Source: a virus
IMG/VR virus record: IMGVR_UViG_3300033388_003271
Coordinates: 1 to 49,107 of that record
Strand: one strand, 5' to 3'
DNA: 49,107 nucleotides
Position numbers and translations under genes: made by a program. This document shows, piece after piece, positions 21,659 to 30,365 of the stretch (the stretch's first letter is position 1; every line of letters begins with the position of its first letter). Below the pieces are notes generated by a model, which was not told where the DNA came from, did not search any database, and worked only from the letters and a program-made list of their open reading frames with translations.

Positions 21659-23238
21659 AAAAATGCACCTTCTATTTCAGCTGTATTATTCCAAACAGGG
21701 ATTGATTCAGCTGTATTATTCCAAACAGGTATTGATTCAGCTGTATTATTCCAAACGGGTGAAAGATCAAAATTCTTAATATCAGTTGGTATAGCATCAG
21801 TTATGCCGATAACAATGGAATTGCCCGAGGCTTCCCCAATAATATCAGCAACACTTACAAGCCCGTCAATAGAAGAGTTACCAGAAGTTTCCCCAATAAT
21901 ATCAGCTTCACTTACAAGCCCGGCAACCGAAGAATCCCCCGATGATGAGCCGACAATATCAGCATTAGCAACAGAACCTAAAACGCTAGATTGTCCTGTC
22001 GCTGAGCCCTGGATATCGGCTTCACTTACAGCCCCGTCAACAACTGAAGAGCCGCTAACAGCCCCTGATGTATTGGCGGCGGCAATAGAGCCAACAACCG
22101 AAGAAGAACCGGAAGCAGTTCCTACTATGTTTATAACGCCAGTACCGGGTGTTTCTGGCGCACCGTCTACAATAAACGTACCAGGATCATTTTGGTTATT
22201 ATAATCTGTAGCAATCCAATCCGCCGATAACGCTGAGCCTCTTATTCTAATTTCATCGAGTACCCCCGGCCACTCCCAATTTGGTGTATTGTCCCCAAGT
22301 CTGCCTATATCTGTATCAGTTAAAGTTGACGGTGTTAACGAAGTACCATCTGACCCAGAATTTCCACCATCCTTATATGCTATACGACTGGATGAACTTG
22401 CCCACACACCAACAGCAAATGCTTGAACACCTGAGGAAATTCCACTAGTTGATATTGCTGAATGAAACACGCCCGCGTCACGACTCATCGCTGATATTCT
22501 ATCGCCACCAGTCCCCGGTGTTGAATCGTCGTCAACAATAAGTGCATGTTGATCACCAATTGAACTTTCATCTGATATAGAAACGACACACTTACCATTT
22601 ACTAAATCAGTAGTTTCGATCCATGCTTGTAACGTGAATGGAGGTCCAGAAACAATTGCAGCCCCGCTATTTAAATATTGTGAGGAACCATTAAACTCTA
22701 ACCCGTTACCAATTTTCGCGGCAACTAAATCCCCTGTCACCATTGAACCATTTGATGTTAGATTATGGCCGTTACCTGTCGAGTCTAATATTTGCGGGGC
22801 ACTACCAGAAGGGTCTTCTGCCATATGGAAAACACCCCAGTAATCAGACCATACAGCATCACGGCCAAACGCATCCGCTACGGCTGGTTGGCTATCTGTT
22901 CCAGATGTGTTGTACCAAACATAAAAATCAGTATCGACAGAATTTGAAACCGAAGGGACATTTACCCATATTTCAGCAAAACCGTTGGCGGGGTTGTTGT
23001 CAGTTACAAAAGATACAACGTCAATTGATAACTGTGAACTTCCCGCTTCATCAGAAGATACTCGGATATCTCCACCACCGTTTTGGGCAGGAAAAGAACC
23101 GTCTGCATCAAACATTTCTGAAGGTAGGGTATCGAGCGTAAGTAAAGCTGGAAAGTCAGTTAAAGACGATCCACCACTAACCTGTCCATTTTGGATAGTT
23201 ACCTTTACTCGTCTACCCCATCCTGTCGGAAAAGCCAT
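21652..23238 (-). CDS. LamG/DUF2341-type tail fibre or adhesin with repeats
   Basis: This is a 528-residue protein. Residues about 1-150 resemble DUF2341 (FYVWYNTSGT, WSDYWGVFHMAED). Residues about 150-355 form a LamG/concanavalin-like domain (STGNGHNLTSNGS, FTLQAWIETTD, LDEIRIRGSALS), which usually binds glycans. Residues about 365-480 hold repeats of the form GxxSGxSSVxGxVxxADI, probably a beta-solenoid stalk. The end has PVWNNTAESI three times. The likely role is host-surface recognition. It ends in TAG within the overlap ATGTTAG. Confidence 0.75.
   Translation of the reverse strand: MAFPTGWGRRVKVTIQNGQVSGGSSLTDFPALLTLDTLPSEMFDADGSFPAQNGGGDIRVSSDEAGSSQLSIDVVSFVTDNNPANGFAEIWVNVPSVSNSVDTDFYVWYNTSGTDSQPAVADAFGRDAVWSDYWGVFHMAEDPSGSAPQILDSTGNGHNLTSNGSMVTGDLVAAKIGNGLEFNGSSQYLNSGAAIVSGPPFTLQAWIETTDLVNGKCVVSISDESSIGDQHALIVDDDSTPGTGGDRISAMSRDAGVFHSAISTSGISSGVQAFAVGVWASSSSRIAYKDGGNSGSDGTSLTPSTLTDTDIGRLGDNTPNWEWPGVLDEIRIRGSALSADWIATDYNNQNDPGTFIVDGAPETPGTGVINIVGTASGSSSVVGSIAAANTSGAVSGSSVVDGAVSEADIQGSATGQSSVLGSVANADIVGSSSGDSSVAGLVSEADIIGETSGNSSIDGLVSVADIIGEASGNSIVIGITDAIPTDIKNFDLSPVWNNTAESIPVWNNTAESIPVWNNTAEIEGAFLC
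21676..21759 (-). repeat. 30-bp tandem repeat (PVWNNTAESI)
   Basis: Two full 30-base units (21676-21705, 21706-21735) and a third partial unit (21736-21759) differ by only a few bases. They encode the C-terminal decapeptide repeat of the LamG protein. Near-identity at DNA level points to recent expansion. Confidence 0.9.
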
Positions 23239-23241
23239 AGA

Positions 23242-23451
23242 CTAGACCTCAAGAATGGTTCGTAAATCCGCAACCAGTTGGTCACGCAGCACCACAATAT
23301 CAGGTTGATCACCCACAGGGCTGGCATTACGCAAAGCTGTCGCATCATTCATCCAAGCAGCAACTTGTGATTTAACTTGAGCCGTGCGCTGTTTCAAAGC
23401 CGCATATTGGCTGTCACGGCTTTGCTCTTCACTTCTGGTTTCGTAAGCCAT
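23242..23451 (-). CDS. Small hypothetical tail-region protein
   Basis: This 69-residue helical protein (RDSQYAALKQRTAQVKSQVA, then LRDQLVADLRTILEV) lies between two fibre-region genes with three- to four-base gaps. It is possibly a chaperone or trimerisation accessory for the neighbouring LamG protein. No family was recognised. Confidence 0.6.
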   Translation of the reverse strand: MAYETRSEEQSRDSQYAALKQRTAQVKSQVAAWMNDATALRNASPVGDQPDIVVLRDQLVADLRTILEV

Positions 23452-23454
23452 AAC

Positions 23455-23880
23455 TTAATCCTCAGTGATGGTCGTACCAGTCGTCAGATTGGGAGCTTGC
23501 CCACCTGGAACGATAGCAGCCACGGGGGAGAAGGCACCAGACCAAAGCATTACATCTCCTACTCCTGTACCAATGCTGAAGTGGGTGAGCGTCTCTGTTC
23601 CGGCAGATGGCGAAGGGAATAGAACGTCTGAGGCTAAAGAGCCGACGTTATCAGTTATATCAAAGCCTGCAGCAGACCTAGCAACGTCTTGCCTTACGTA
23701 CCCGGTATACGTGGCCTCATTCGTTGATTGATCGCCAGCCTCGCCAGGGTCAGCAGTATGCAAGGCAATGCTTAAATTTGCGGCTGGTGATGCAGCGGCA
23801 TTATCGGCAATATTTGCGATATCTACGCCATGCAGAATCAACTTCAAAAACGCATTTTCGAATGAATTGGATTTACTCAT
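23455..23880 (-). CDS. Tail-region protein of the FENAFLKLIL/ALHTADPG family
   Basis: This 141-residue protein begins with FENAFLKLILHG, continues LSIALHTADPGEAGD, EATYTGYVRQDVAR, and ends with a Gly/Thr-rich stretch. That order is shared by a common family of short phage proteins encoded among tail fibre genes. It probably forms a beta-sandwich decorating or completing the fibre. The exact role is unknown. Confidence 0.7.
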   Translation of the reverse strand: MSKSNSFENAFLKLILHGVDIANIADNAAASPAANLSIALHTADPGEAGDQSTNEATYTGYVRQDVARSAAGFDITDNVGSLASDVLFPSPSAGTETLTHFSIGTGVGDVMLWSGAFSPVAAIVPGGQAPNLTTGTTITED

Positions 23881-23882
23881 GT

Positions 23883-24257
23883 TTATTTAACTCCTGGTAT
23901 TTTGTCAGCTAAACCTAAAAATTCAGATAATGACTCAGGTGCAAAGATAGTTATGGTCACACCTAGAACAGTCAACAGAATAGGATAAAGAACATAAGGT
24001 TTGGATAACCCACTTAAGAACTTAGACCAATCAAAACTTTTAGATTCTAATTTCTCAAGTCTAATAACGATTTTATCCATCGTGTCAGCTATGTGATCAA
24101 GCTTAACGTTTTGTTCTTCCACAGCAGCCACAACCCCCAAGTTTTCTTTTTGAAGGTTTGTTATATCATGTTTACGCTTTTGGTTAGAAGTGAATAATTT
24201 CTTTACCTCTATACCTTGAGTTTTTGATCTTTCGTCAAGAACTTCATTACTAGTCAT
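23883..24257 (-). CDS. Coiled-coil plus C-terminal membrane anchor, holin-like (XhlA type)
   Basis: GAGG lies upstream of ATG 24257. The 124-residue product has a charged coiled coil over residues about 35-80 (LDHIADTMDKIVIRLEKLES) and then one hydrophobic helix (YVLYPILLTVLGVTITIF) close to the C-terminus. This order matches haemolysin XhlA-like or holin-associated phage proteins. It is the best holin candidate in the lysis/tail-fibre region, but a spanin-like or assembly role is not excluded. Confidence 0.5.
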   Translation of the reverse strand: MTSNEVLDERSKTQGIEVKKLFTSNQKRKHDITNLQKENLGVVAAVEEQNVKLDHIADTMDKIVIRLEKLESKSFDWSKFLSGLSKPYVLYPILLTVLGVTITIFAPESLSEFLGLADKIPGVK

Positions 24258-24267
24258 TAGATTTACC

Positions 24268-24888
24268 TCAAAGCATTACGCAGTTATTAAATACAGACCA
24301 TGTAGAGCCTAATTGCTTACCCCAATGATCCCAAATAGTTTTTGATGTTTTTATTACTTTTTTATTTATCAAAAATGTTTTATCAAAATCAATCTCTTCA
24401 AGTTTATTTGATAACTTAGAAAATTTACGAATAGTAATACCGTCTGTAATACTGTATTCACCACCGCGCCCTAAAGTGATAAGAAAACCTAACATTTGTA
24501 AATTAGTTTTAGGTTTACCAATCACTTCATAAAACTCACCTTGTTTTATTTCATCGACAGGCAAGTTATCCCATTTAAATAAAAGCTGTCTACCAAGTAT
24601 TAACGCTGACACAGATATAAAAATAAGAGAATAAATGGCCGGGTTATCCGGTGGTAATATGTTGAGTGACAAAAATGAATTATGAACTGTGACAGCAACC
24701 ACAAGACTTAATAAAATCAATGATCCTATTTTAGCTTTCCACAATCTTATAGGGGTTGATTTATAAGCAGCCAATACTATCACCAGAGTACCAATATCAT
24801 TTAAAAAGTCGTACATAAACCAATTGTCAGAAAACGTAAAAACAGCCGGTAAAAGCTGCAATATAGCTGCTGACAAATACCACAGCAT
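24268..24888 (-). CDS. Membrane protein with C-terminal soluble domain
   Basis: This 206-residue protein has four hydrophobic stretches in residues 1-105 (including LWYLSAAILQLLPAVF, IGSLILLSLVVAVTV and IYSLIFISVSALILG), then a soluble C-terminal half. The end reads LGSTWSVFNNCVML. An Asn-Cys pair in this setting is reminiscent of circularly permuted NlpC/P60 (LRAT-like) cysteine hydrolases, but I cannot see a convincing His partner. It starts inside the stop of the 40-residue basic peptide (TAATG). The function is unknown. Confidence 0.55.
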   Translation of the reverse strand: MLWYLSAAILQLLPAVFTFSDNWFMYDFLNDIGTLVIVLAAYKSTPIRLWKAKIGSLILLSLVVAVTVHNSFLSLNILPPDNPAIYSLIFISVSALILGRQLLFKWDNLPVDEIKQGEFYEVIGKPKTNLQMLGFLITLGRGGEYSITDGITIRKFSKLSNKLEEIDFDKTFLINKKVIKTSKTIWDHWGKQLGSTWSVFNNCVML

Positions 24889-25010
24889 TATGTTTGACCT
24901 TTCTTAGGCCTGGCCTTCTTAGGCCGGTTCTTAACCCGCGCCGCCTGTTCTGGTTTGGGCTCACGTTTAGCCGATTGTTGAGCTTTGATTTTTTCAGATA
25001 GTTTTTGCAT
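24888..25010 (-). CDS. 40-residue strongly basic peptide
   Basis: The frame starts MQKLSEKIKAQQSAKREPKP and ends KKARPKKGQT*. Its ATG overlaps the TGA of the preceding gene, and its TAA overlaps the next ATG, so it lies in a translationally coupled chain and is probably real. It has 14 Lys/Arg in 40 residues. It may bind nucleic acid or membrane; the function is unknown. Confidence 0.55.
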   Translation of the reverse strand: MQKLSEKIKAQQSAKREPKPEQAARVKNRPKKARPKKGQT

Positions 25011-26377
25011 CAAAATAAATCCTCTAACACGATCATAAGACTTCCTGAAATACCCATGCTAGGACCATCTGAATCTGCTTCAATCCAAACATCGATCCCA
25101 GGCGGTAAAATAAAACTGTTTAACGATTTACTAAATGAACTTGTACCTAAAGTATTTAAACCTTCTTCACGCGAAACATAACTTATACCATCAAGCTGAC
25201 CCACCCTTAGTCTAATTGATGAAAACCCTGCTTGTTTTTTAATTAATGCAGCTGACCATTCTTTAATAAACCCACGTTTATTAAGCGGAATAGTTTGAAC
25301 AACCATTAAAGTTTGGTTAACACCATTATTTATTTGTGCACTAACAGTACCGTCTACCTGTGCGGTTGATGTTAAAACACCAACCATTTCATGTGCACTA
25401 CCACCCGCAAAAGCACGCATTCTAGTCTGTCGTAAATAACTTTTAACTGTGGGTACATTTGTAGTACCGTTATTTATAACGAACTCATTTTGAAATAATC
25501 GATTAGCGTCAAGACCCTGAACATACGTTAAACCCGAACCTGTTGCTGTTGCTCTAACAACCCTGTAGGTGTCACCTATGTTGCTGTCACCGTTTATTAA
25601 TCCACTTTCAGGAAGCACCATTCGCACGATTGTTAACTGTGTTTCTGAATCAATTGAAACCACACCGATAATACCTATAGAGCAATCAGTATCATTAACA
25701 ACAGTATCACCAACTACCACCCCGTCAGTGATGAATGTTGCACTTGAATCAACGATTAAAGCTGAAGATTCTGTTGTTATAGTTCCTGAAGAAATTAATA
25801 ACCCCGCGTCTTCAATCGATGTGGATACAAGATCATGAATTTGTGCCTCTATGGGTGGGACATAAGTATCTGTTGCACCATCCCATAATGTAGCAAACAC
25901 ACCTGTTGTACCGGGTAAAGTTGGTCGTTCACCGTATTTTAAAATTCTTGATTTACCGGGTATTCTACCAGCTGCTAATTCAGTTTCAAAATCAAGAGGT
26001 GGGCCTGACGATACTAAAGATGTAACACCACCTGATTGAACACCTAATACCACATCTTTAGTTGAACTAATTGATATTACCCAAGTGTTATCAAGTGCTA
26101 TAGAACGTGATTCAATCAACCCTGCAGACACAGGTACTGACATACCCATTGTTTTACTGGATGGTTTTAATATTGATTCAGCTATCCTGAATGACGTATT
26201 ACCCATATTCTGAAGCGTTAACGGTGTGCCAGACGGTACGTCTAACACTTCATTGATATTAACCCAATCACCAGCTGGTACAGTGACGTCAGGAAAATTA
26301 GTACCAGCTTGAACAGGGGTTAATAAAACCGATACCCAGATACATAAAACAACGGTAAACAGTTTATAAATTTTCAT
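25010..26377 (-). CDS. Large beta-rich tail-region protein with N-terminal signal peptide
   Basis: This 455-residue protein begins MKIYKLFTVVLCIWVSVLLT followed by PVQA and then GTN, a textbook Sec signal peptide with an AxA-like cleavage site near residue 24. The rest is beta-rich with many Thr/Ser/Val. Its residues 165-300 (DATDTYVPPIEAQIHDLVST, VVNDTDCSIGIIGVV) resemble fibre or tape-like decoration domains. Export of a phage virion protein is unexpected. It could be an envelope-displayed factor, or the hydrophobic N-terminus could have another use. Confidence 0.6.
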   Translation of the reverse strand: MKIYKLFTVVLCIWVSVLLTPVQAGTNFPDVTVPAGDWVNINEVLDVPSGTPLTLQNMGNTSFRIAESILKPSSKTMGMSVPVSAGLIESRSIALDNTWVISISSTKDVVLGVQSGGVTSLVSSGPPLDFETELAAGRIPGKSRILKYGERPTLPGTTGVFATLWDGATDTYVPPIEAQIHDLVSTSIEDAGLLISSGTITTESSALIVDSSATFITDGVVVGDTVVNDTDCSIGIIGVVSIDSETQLTIVRMVLPESGLINGDSNIGDTYRVVRATATGSGLTYVQGLDANRLFQNEFVINNGTTNVPTVKSYLRQTRMRAFAGGSAHEMVGVLTSTAQVDGTVSAQINNGVNQTLMVVQTIPLNKRGFIKEWSAALIKKQAGFSSIRLRVGQLDGISYVSREEGLNTLGTSSFSKSLNSFILPPGIDVWIEADSDGPSMGISGSLMIVLEDLF

Positions 26378-26381
26378 AATA

Positions 26382-26957
26382 TCACCACCCTATTGTTATG
26401 TCATAAGCATTGAGTGCTGATGTTTTTTCCGCGTCGGTACCGATACTTTCGGCAATATCACGTAATGAATCTTTAAGGTCTTGTGCGGTGTCGTCAAGAT
26501 CATCACCCCAATCAAAAAGACCACTAGCGACGTCGATCAATTCATCATCTGTTAAGGTGATTCTTTTCGCTACTGTTCGCATTTTGAAAGTGCGACTACG
26601 ACCGGGGGTTTGTGCTTCATCGTCTTTTGATTTTCGTGCTCGCAATGCAGAGCGATCAAGCCAACGTAAACCGCTATCGTCAGGTTTAAAAACTTGTTGG
26701 TTTGATTGGGGGTCAATGAACGAATAACCAACGGCAAATTTTTGATCAAACAATTTAGACACATCGTTTAATCTGGTGTTTAAAACAGTTGCTAAATTCA
26801 AAGCATCCCAAGCGGTTTGCATTTGTTGAAGTGTTGGTGGGTCTGTTTCTTCATCACGCCAATTAGAATTCATAGCCGCGTAAGATGATAAATCAGGTGA
26901 GGGGGATTCAAAGCCGTCCATAAAACCCATTTCTTTAAGCGTTAAAGCAATATCCAT
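26382..26957 (-). CDS. Hypothetical tail-fibre-associated protein
   Basis: This 191-residue protein starts at ATG 26957, with AGGTGGG upstream. It is acidic and helical, with many Asp (DDELIDVASGLFDWGDDLDD) near the C-terminus. It directly follows the tail fibre gene, the usual place for a fibre assembly chaperone. No sequence family was recognised, so the chaperone idea rests on position. Confidence 0.5.
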   Translation of the reverse strand: MDIALTLKEMGFMDGFESPSPDLSSYAAMNSNWRDEETDPPTLQQMQTAWDALNLATVLNTRLNDVSKLFDQKFAVGYSFIDPQSNQQVFKPDDSGLRWLDRSALRARKSKDDEAQTPGRSRTFKMRTVAKRITLTDDELIDVASGLFDWGDDLDDTAQDLKDSLRDIAESIGTDAEKTSALNAYDITIGW

Positions 26958-26959
26958 AA

Positions 26960-27985
26960 TTAACCCACCTTCTCCATCCAAACCTGGGAATAAATTTCAA
27001 CATCTGTTAACCCGACAGCAGTTGTTCCGAAACCACTGGTTATCTGTGTTGATTGACATATATGTTGTATTTCAAAAGTCTTCACTGCAGCTATTGTAAA
27101 CTGAGTTTCTACCAGTGAGGCAATATTTAAGCTAAATGAAGCATCTGAAAAACCAACGTTGCTTACTGCCACATCGACAGAATCAGAAATATTTCGTAAC
27201 CATGATTTGTGACCATCTACTTTATGTGCCTGCACGTTGTGTCTGTAGTTGTATGTACCTGCAGCGAGGGTGAACTGATTTGCAGCAAGGGTGCAATGGT
27301 TACCAGTGTCTAACGCTTCTAAGGTTAAATCACGAGTTCGGCGCGCACCGCTCGTAAATGTCCCGCTAACTGTTCCGTTTGTTTTTTGATCACGTAATAT
27401 AATAAAATCGCGGGTGATTGGTGTCTCTGTTACAACACCTCTAAGTAATACATGCTTATCTAGGCCGCTATTATATTGAATTCTGTTCATGATCACAGCG
27501 TCAATATCACCGATAACTAACGCTGTGCCGTCTTCGCGCACAATAGTCTTAGCTGTTGTGCCATTCATCGCAGCAGTGGGGGTTGTTGTAGCGTTACCAG
27601 CACTTGCGTAGAAATCAACGGTCATACCGTCAAACAAGACATTTGACGCTTCAAACCTTGTAGGCACAGAACCAGGCGGGGCAAGAACATAAGCGTCTGC
27701 AGCACCTGAATCTTGCATGAATGTTGCACCACCTGACATATGGCGTGCTAGGCCTTGTAAAATCTCAGAACTACCGACTTTATCAGGTGCATTGCTTACA
27801 GCTGTAATACCTGCTTGACGCATTGCGGCTGCATGATAACCACTCATATCAAGCCCCCAAGCCTCGTCTAATGGTGTACCAGAATTATCACCTGGTACCA
27901 CGTCATTTCTGACTTTACCAAAAGGATATTCCGCGTCAGCAGGGTCAGCTTGACCAACATAAGTAAGTTCATAATTAATAGCCAT
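26960..27985 (-). CDS. Tail fibre protein
   Basis: This is a 341-residue protein. Its N-terminus (YPFGKVRNDVVPGDNSGTP, then LDEAWGLDMSGYHAAAM, AGITAVSNAPDKVGSSEILQ) matches the baseplate-attachment domain of myovirus tail fibres. The C-terminal 150 residues are a beta-sandwich-like head (LEALDTGNHCTLAANQF, FEIQHICQSTQ, VEIYSQVWMEKVG), probably the receptor-binding tip. It sits directly after the gp48-like baseplate gene. Confidence 0.8.
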   Translation of the reverse strand: MAINYELTYVGQADPADAEYPFGKVRNDVVPGDNSGTPLDEAWGLDMSGYHAAAMRQAGITAVSNAPDKVGSSEILQGLARHMSGGATFMQDSGAADAYVLAPPGSVPTRFEASNVLFDGMTVDFYASAGNATTTPTAAMNGTTAKTIVREDGTALVIGDIDAVIMNRIQYNSGLDKHVLLRGVVTETPITRDFIILRDQKTNGTVSGTFTSGARRTRDLTLEALDTGNHCTLAANQFTLAAGTYNYRHNVQAHKVDGHKSWLRNISDSVDVAVSNVGFSDASFSLNIASLVETQFTIAAVKTFEIQHICQSTQITSGFGTTAVGLTDVEIYSQVWMEKVG

Positions 27986-27994
27986 GATTAGACC

Positions 27995-28768
27995 TTATCC
28001 GAAATTAACCAAAAGTACAATCCAAGTATGTCTTGGGCGTATTTTCTGAATTGTGTTTAAAAATTCTTCACGTCTCTCTAGCGGTATGTTAACTGAATCA
28101 GGGAATGTCTGACTACCAATATACCAAAAGAACTGATGTTTACTTGTATCATTAGGTATGACACTAGGGTCTTCAGTTAAAGTATTACGCAATAAGTAAC
28201 CTTGCCTACCCATTGTAGCACCGCCACCCATTGTAGCACCGCCACCAAAATACGTATTCCAATCACCTACAAATGATCTAGGGTCACGTTGCACTCTTAC
28301 ATCAGGTACTGTTGCACCCATTGTTGACCGACTATCACCCATATTACTAACGTGGTCAATACAGGCGGTAGGATCACATACCGTTGCTGATAAACCCATA
28401 GTTACCTGGATAGGTCCTGCTTTAACTTCCCACCACTCATGCACAAAAACATCAAAACCAGCCGACCTTAAAACACCTTGTAAATATGATGGTGATTGAC
28501 CACCTACAGCACGCCATTGTGATTCAACCCGGTCACGCCTATCTTGTTCGCTCGCTGTTGTATTAGATAAACCAAATTGCGCCTCCCACTCCTCTAACGC
28601 GCGGGTTGACTGAGGGAAGATATCAAATAATACATCACCACTATCTTCTTCAACATCATCAGCAGTACGTCCTAAACCTTCGAATAAACCACGATGGTTT
28701 GAATTAATCGGCAAGCGGTAAGCGAGCCCGTTACCTAATAAAGACTTGAACCAATCAACCCCGCGCAT
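27995..28768 (-). CDS. Mu gp48-like baseplate protein (YmfQ/DUF2313)
   Basis: This 257-residue protein follows baseplate J with a one-base overlap, as in Mu-type tails. It shows the typical features: an N-terminal WFKSLLGNGLAYR, LEEWEAQFGL, RRDRVESQWRAVGGQSP, YLQGVLRSAGFDVFVHEWW, and a C-terminal IRPRHTWIVLLVNF. This family links the baseplate wedge to tail fibres. A short repeat, GGGATMGGGATMG, lies at about residues 175-187. Confidence 0.85.
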   Translation of the reverse strand: MRGVDWFKSLLGNGLAYRLPINSNHRGLFEGLGRTADDVEEDSGDVLFDIFPQSTRALEEWEAQFGLSNTTASEQDRRDRVESQWRAVGGQSPSYLQGVLRSAGFDVFVHEWWEVKAGPIQVTMGLSATVCDPTACIDHVSNMGDSRSTMGATVPDVRVQRDPRSFVGDWNTYFGGGATMGGGATMGRQGYLLRNTLTEDPSVIPNDTSKHQFFWYIGSQTFPDSVNIPLERREEFLNTIQKIRPRHTWIVLLVNFG

Positions 28769-29967
28769 TAGACAAACACCACGGTATCAAGTGCGGCTTT
28801 TTCACCGGTGCCTAAAGTATAACTAGGGATAACCCCACCACCGCTAGACAATTCAAATTCAGCATCTGTGAATGTGCCATTGTCAGCAGTAACAATATCT
28901 TCAACAATTCCAATAATTGCCGTTTGGGTTATTTTATCGGTACGCGGGGGTAAGGTCACACCATCGATAAAAGGACGCCTTGCCGTAAAGAATGTGGTTA
29001 ATGACGTGTTAATATCTGTTTGCACTTGGGGTAAATCAGACACCCCTGTAATCCCTGTGACAGTCACAGTGAAATCAGTGCGCGTTATCGCTATTGTATT
29101 TACAAAAGCTGTGATAGGGCGGCGTGTGGCTAACCCACTTTCATCTTTATTAATCGCGTCAAGCACGGCCTGAAGTTCAGAAGGTGTAGGTATTCCATCA
29201 GGTGGGTTAGTTGTCTCAACATAAACGTCAACAACACCAGGGTCAGTATCGTTCACATATGGTAAGATATCAACAACACCCGGTACTTCACCACCCCATA
29301 TAACATAGTCAATACCAGCACCGCCTTGAGGGCGTAACTTGAATCGATCAATAACACGCTGTCTATAAATGGCTTCTTCTTCAGCATCTTCACCATTAAC
29401 CAATGATGTATTAACAACTGCATTACGGTCAATATTTGAAAAAGCTGAAACAAATTGTAAGGCATCACCGGCCGTAACATCACCAATAGAACCGGACCCG
29501 TCACCCCCATCTTGGTCAGATACGGCTTTAACCGTGACGATCACAGTTGGCGCGTCTAATAGAACTGATGTTTGAACTGCGTATACAACACCCGTGTCAG
29601 ATTTGATTAGCTGCGAACCAGCACCTATAGAACCCGTTTGCACAGTGACAATGACGTCAACAGTCGCTTCAGCTTGTGACGCGGCTTCAGGACCACCTAC
29701 ACCGATTAACTCACCCCAAAATACAAGGGGGTTTATTGGTAAACCATTAATAATCACTTCACCAAATGTTGCCGTTTGCACAAACATCTGTTGGAATACC
29801 CAACCTATATATTTCCACAATAATGTAAAAACACCACCGACTGCAAAAGCAATAACCCGTAATGCTGACTTGAATACAGTGCTGGCTGTCTGGCCTAATA
29901 TCGCTGTAAATTGCGCAAGTAAATTATTGGCAATCTCAGTTGTTGATTTCTGTTCTGGTGCACTCAC
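28768..29967 (-). CDS. Baseplate assembly protein J (Mu gp47-like)
   Basis: This 399-residue protein shows the BPJ family order: NGLPINPLVFWGELIGVGGP, then VTVQTGSIGAGSQL and VKAVSDQDGGDGS. FSNIDRNAVVNTSLVNGEDA and a RLRPQGGAG-like turn (FKLRPQGGAGIDYVIW) follow. The C-terminus is a beta domain with PFIDGVTLPPRTDK. It forms the periphery of the baseplate wedges and contacts the sheath. It overlaps the gp46-like gene by four bases. Confidence 0.92.
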   Translation of the reverse strand: MSAPEQKSTTEIANNLLAQFTAILGQTASTVFKSALRVIAFAVGGVFTLLWKYIGWVFQQMFVQTATFGEVIINGLPINPLVFWGELIGVGGPEAASQAEATVDVIVTVQTGSIGAGSQLIKSDTGVVYAVQTSVLLDAPTVIVTVKAVSDQDGGDGSGSIGDVTAGDALQFVSAFSNIDRNAVVNTSLVNGEDAEEEAIYRQRVIDRFKLRPQGGAGIDYVIWGGEVPGVVDILPYVNDTDPGVVDVYVETTNPPDGIPTPSELQAVLDAINKDESGLATRRPITAFVNTIAITRTDFTVTVTGITGVSDLPQVQTDINTSLTTFFTARRPFIDGVTLPPRTDKITQTAIIGIVEDIVTADNGTFTDAEFELSSGGGVIPSYTLGTGEKAALDTVVFV

Positions 29968-30365
29968 GCTGCCACACTCCAGTTTAATTCAAAGTTCAAG
30001 CGGACGGTATCACCTGTATCATAGGTTATATTGATAATAATAGTAAGTGTTGAACCATCTAAATTAGCTTCAGCGTCAACAGCACTAGCTAAGCCTTCGG
30101 TAATCATCCACGCGTGATCACGCTTAATAGCATCTTCAACTGCTAACAAACCTGAAGATGACGGGTTAGTTGTTTCAATTACACGCCCTGTTTCAGCATT
30201 CATTTTTGAAGCCGGGTTTTCTTGTAGATCATTAGCGAACCAGGAATCACCACCAAACATAGACAAATAAGAAGCTGTCTGTAGATCATCAGTAAGCGTG
30301 ACAAAACCGTTAATTACTTCGATCTCACCACCGTCATTAGTTTGGAATAATAATAAATCTGACAT
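29964..30365 (-). CDS. Mu gp46-like baseplate wedge protein
   Basis: This 133-residue protein has the GP46/gp25-like layout: a short N-terminus (DLLLFQTNDGGEIEV), LTDDLQTASYLSMFGGDSW, IKRDHAWMITEGLASAV, and an amphipathic C-terminal beta pair (LTIIINITYDTGDTVRLNFE). It is the inner wedge component that nucleates sheath assembly. It starts where the spike gene ends. Confidence 0.88.
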   Translation of the reverse strand: MSDLLLFQTNDGGEIEVINGFVTLTDDLQTASYLSMFGGDSWFANDLQENPASKMNAETGRVIETTNPSSSGLLAVEDAIKRDHAWMITEGLASAVDAEANLDGSTLTIIINITYDTGDTVRLNFELNWSVAA

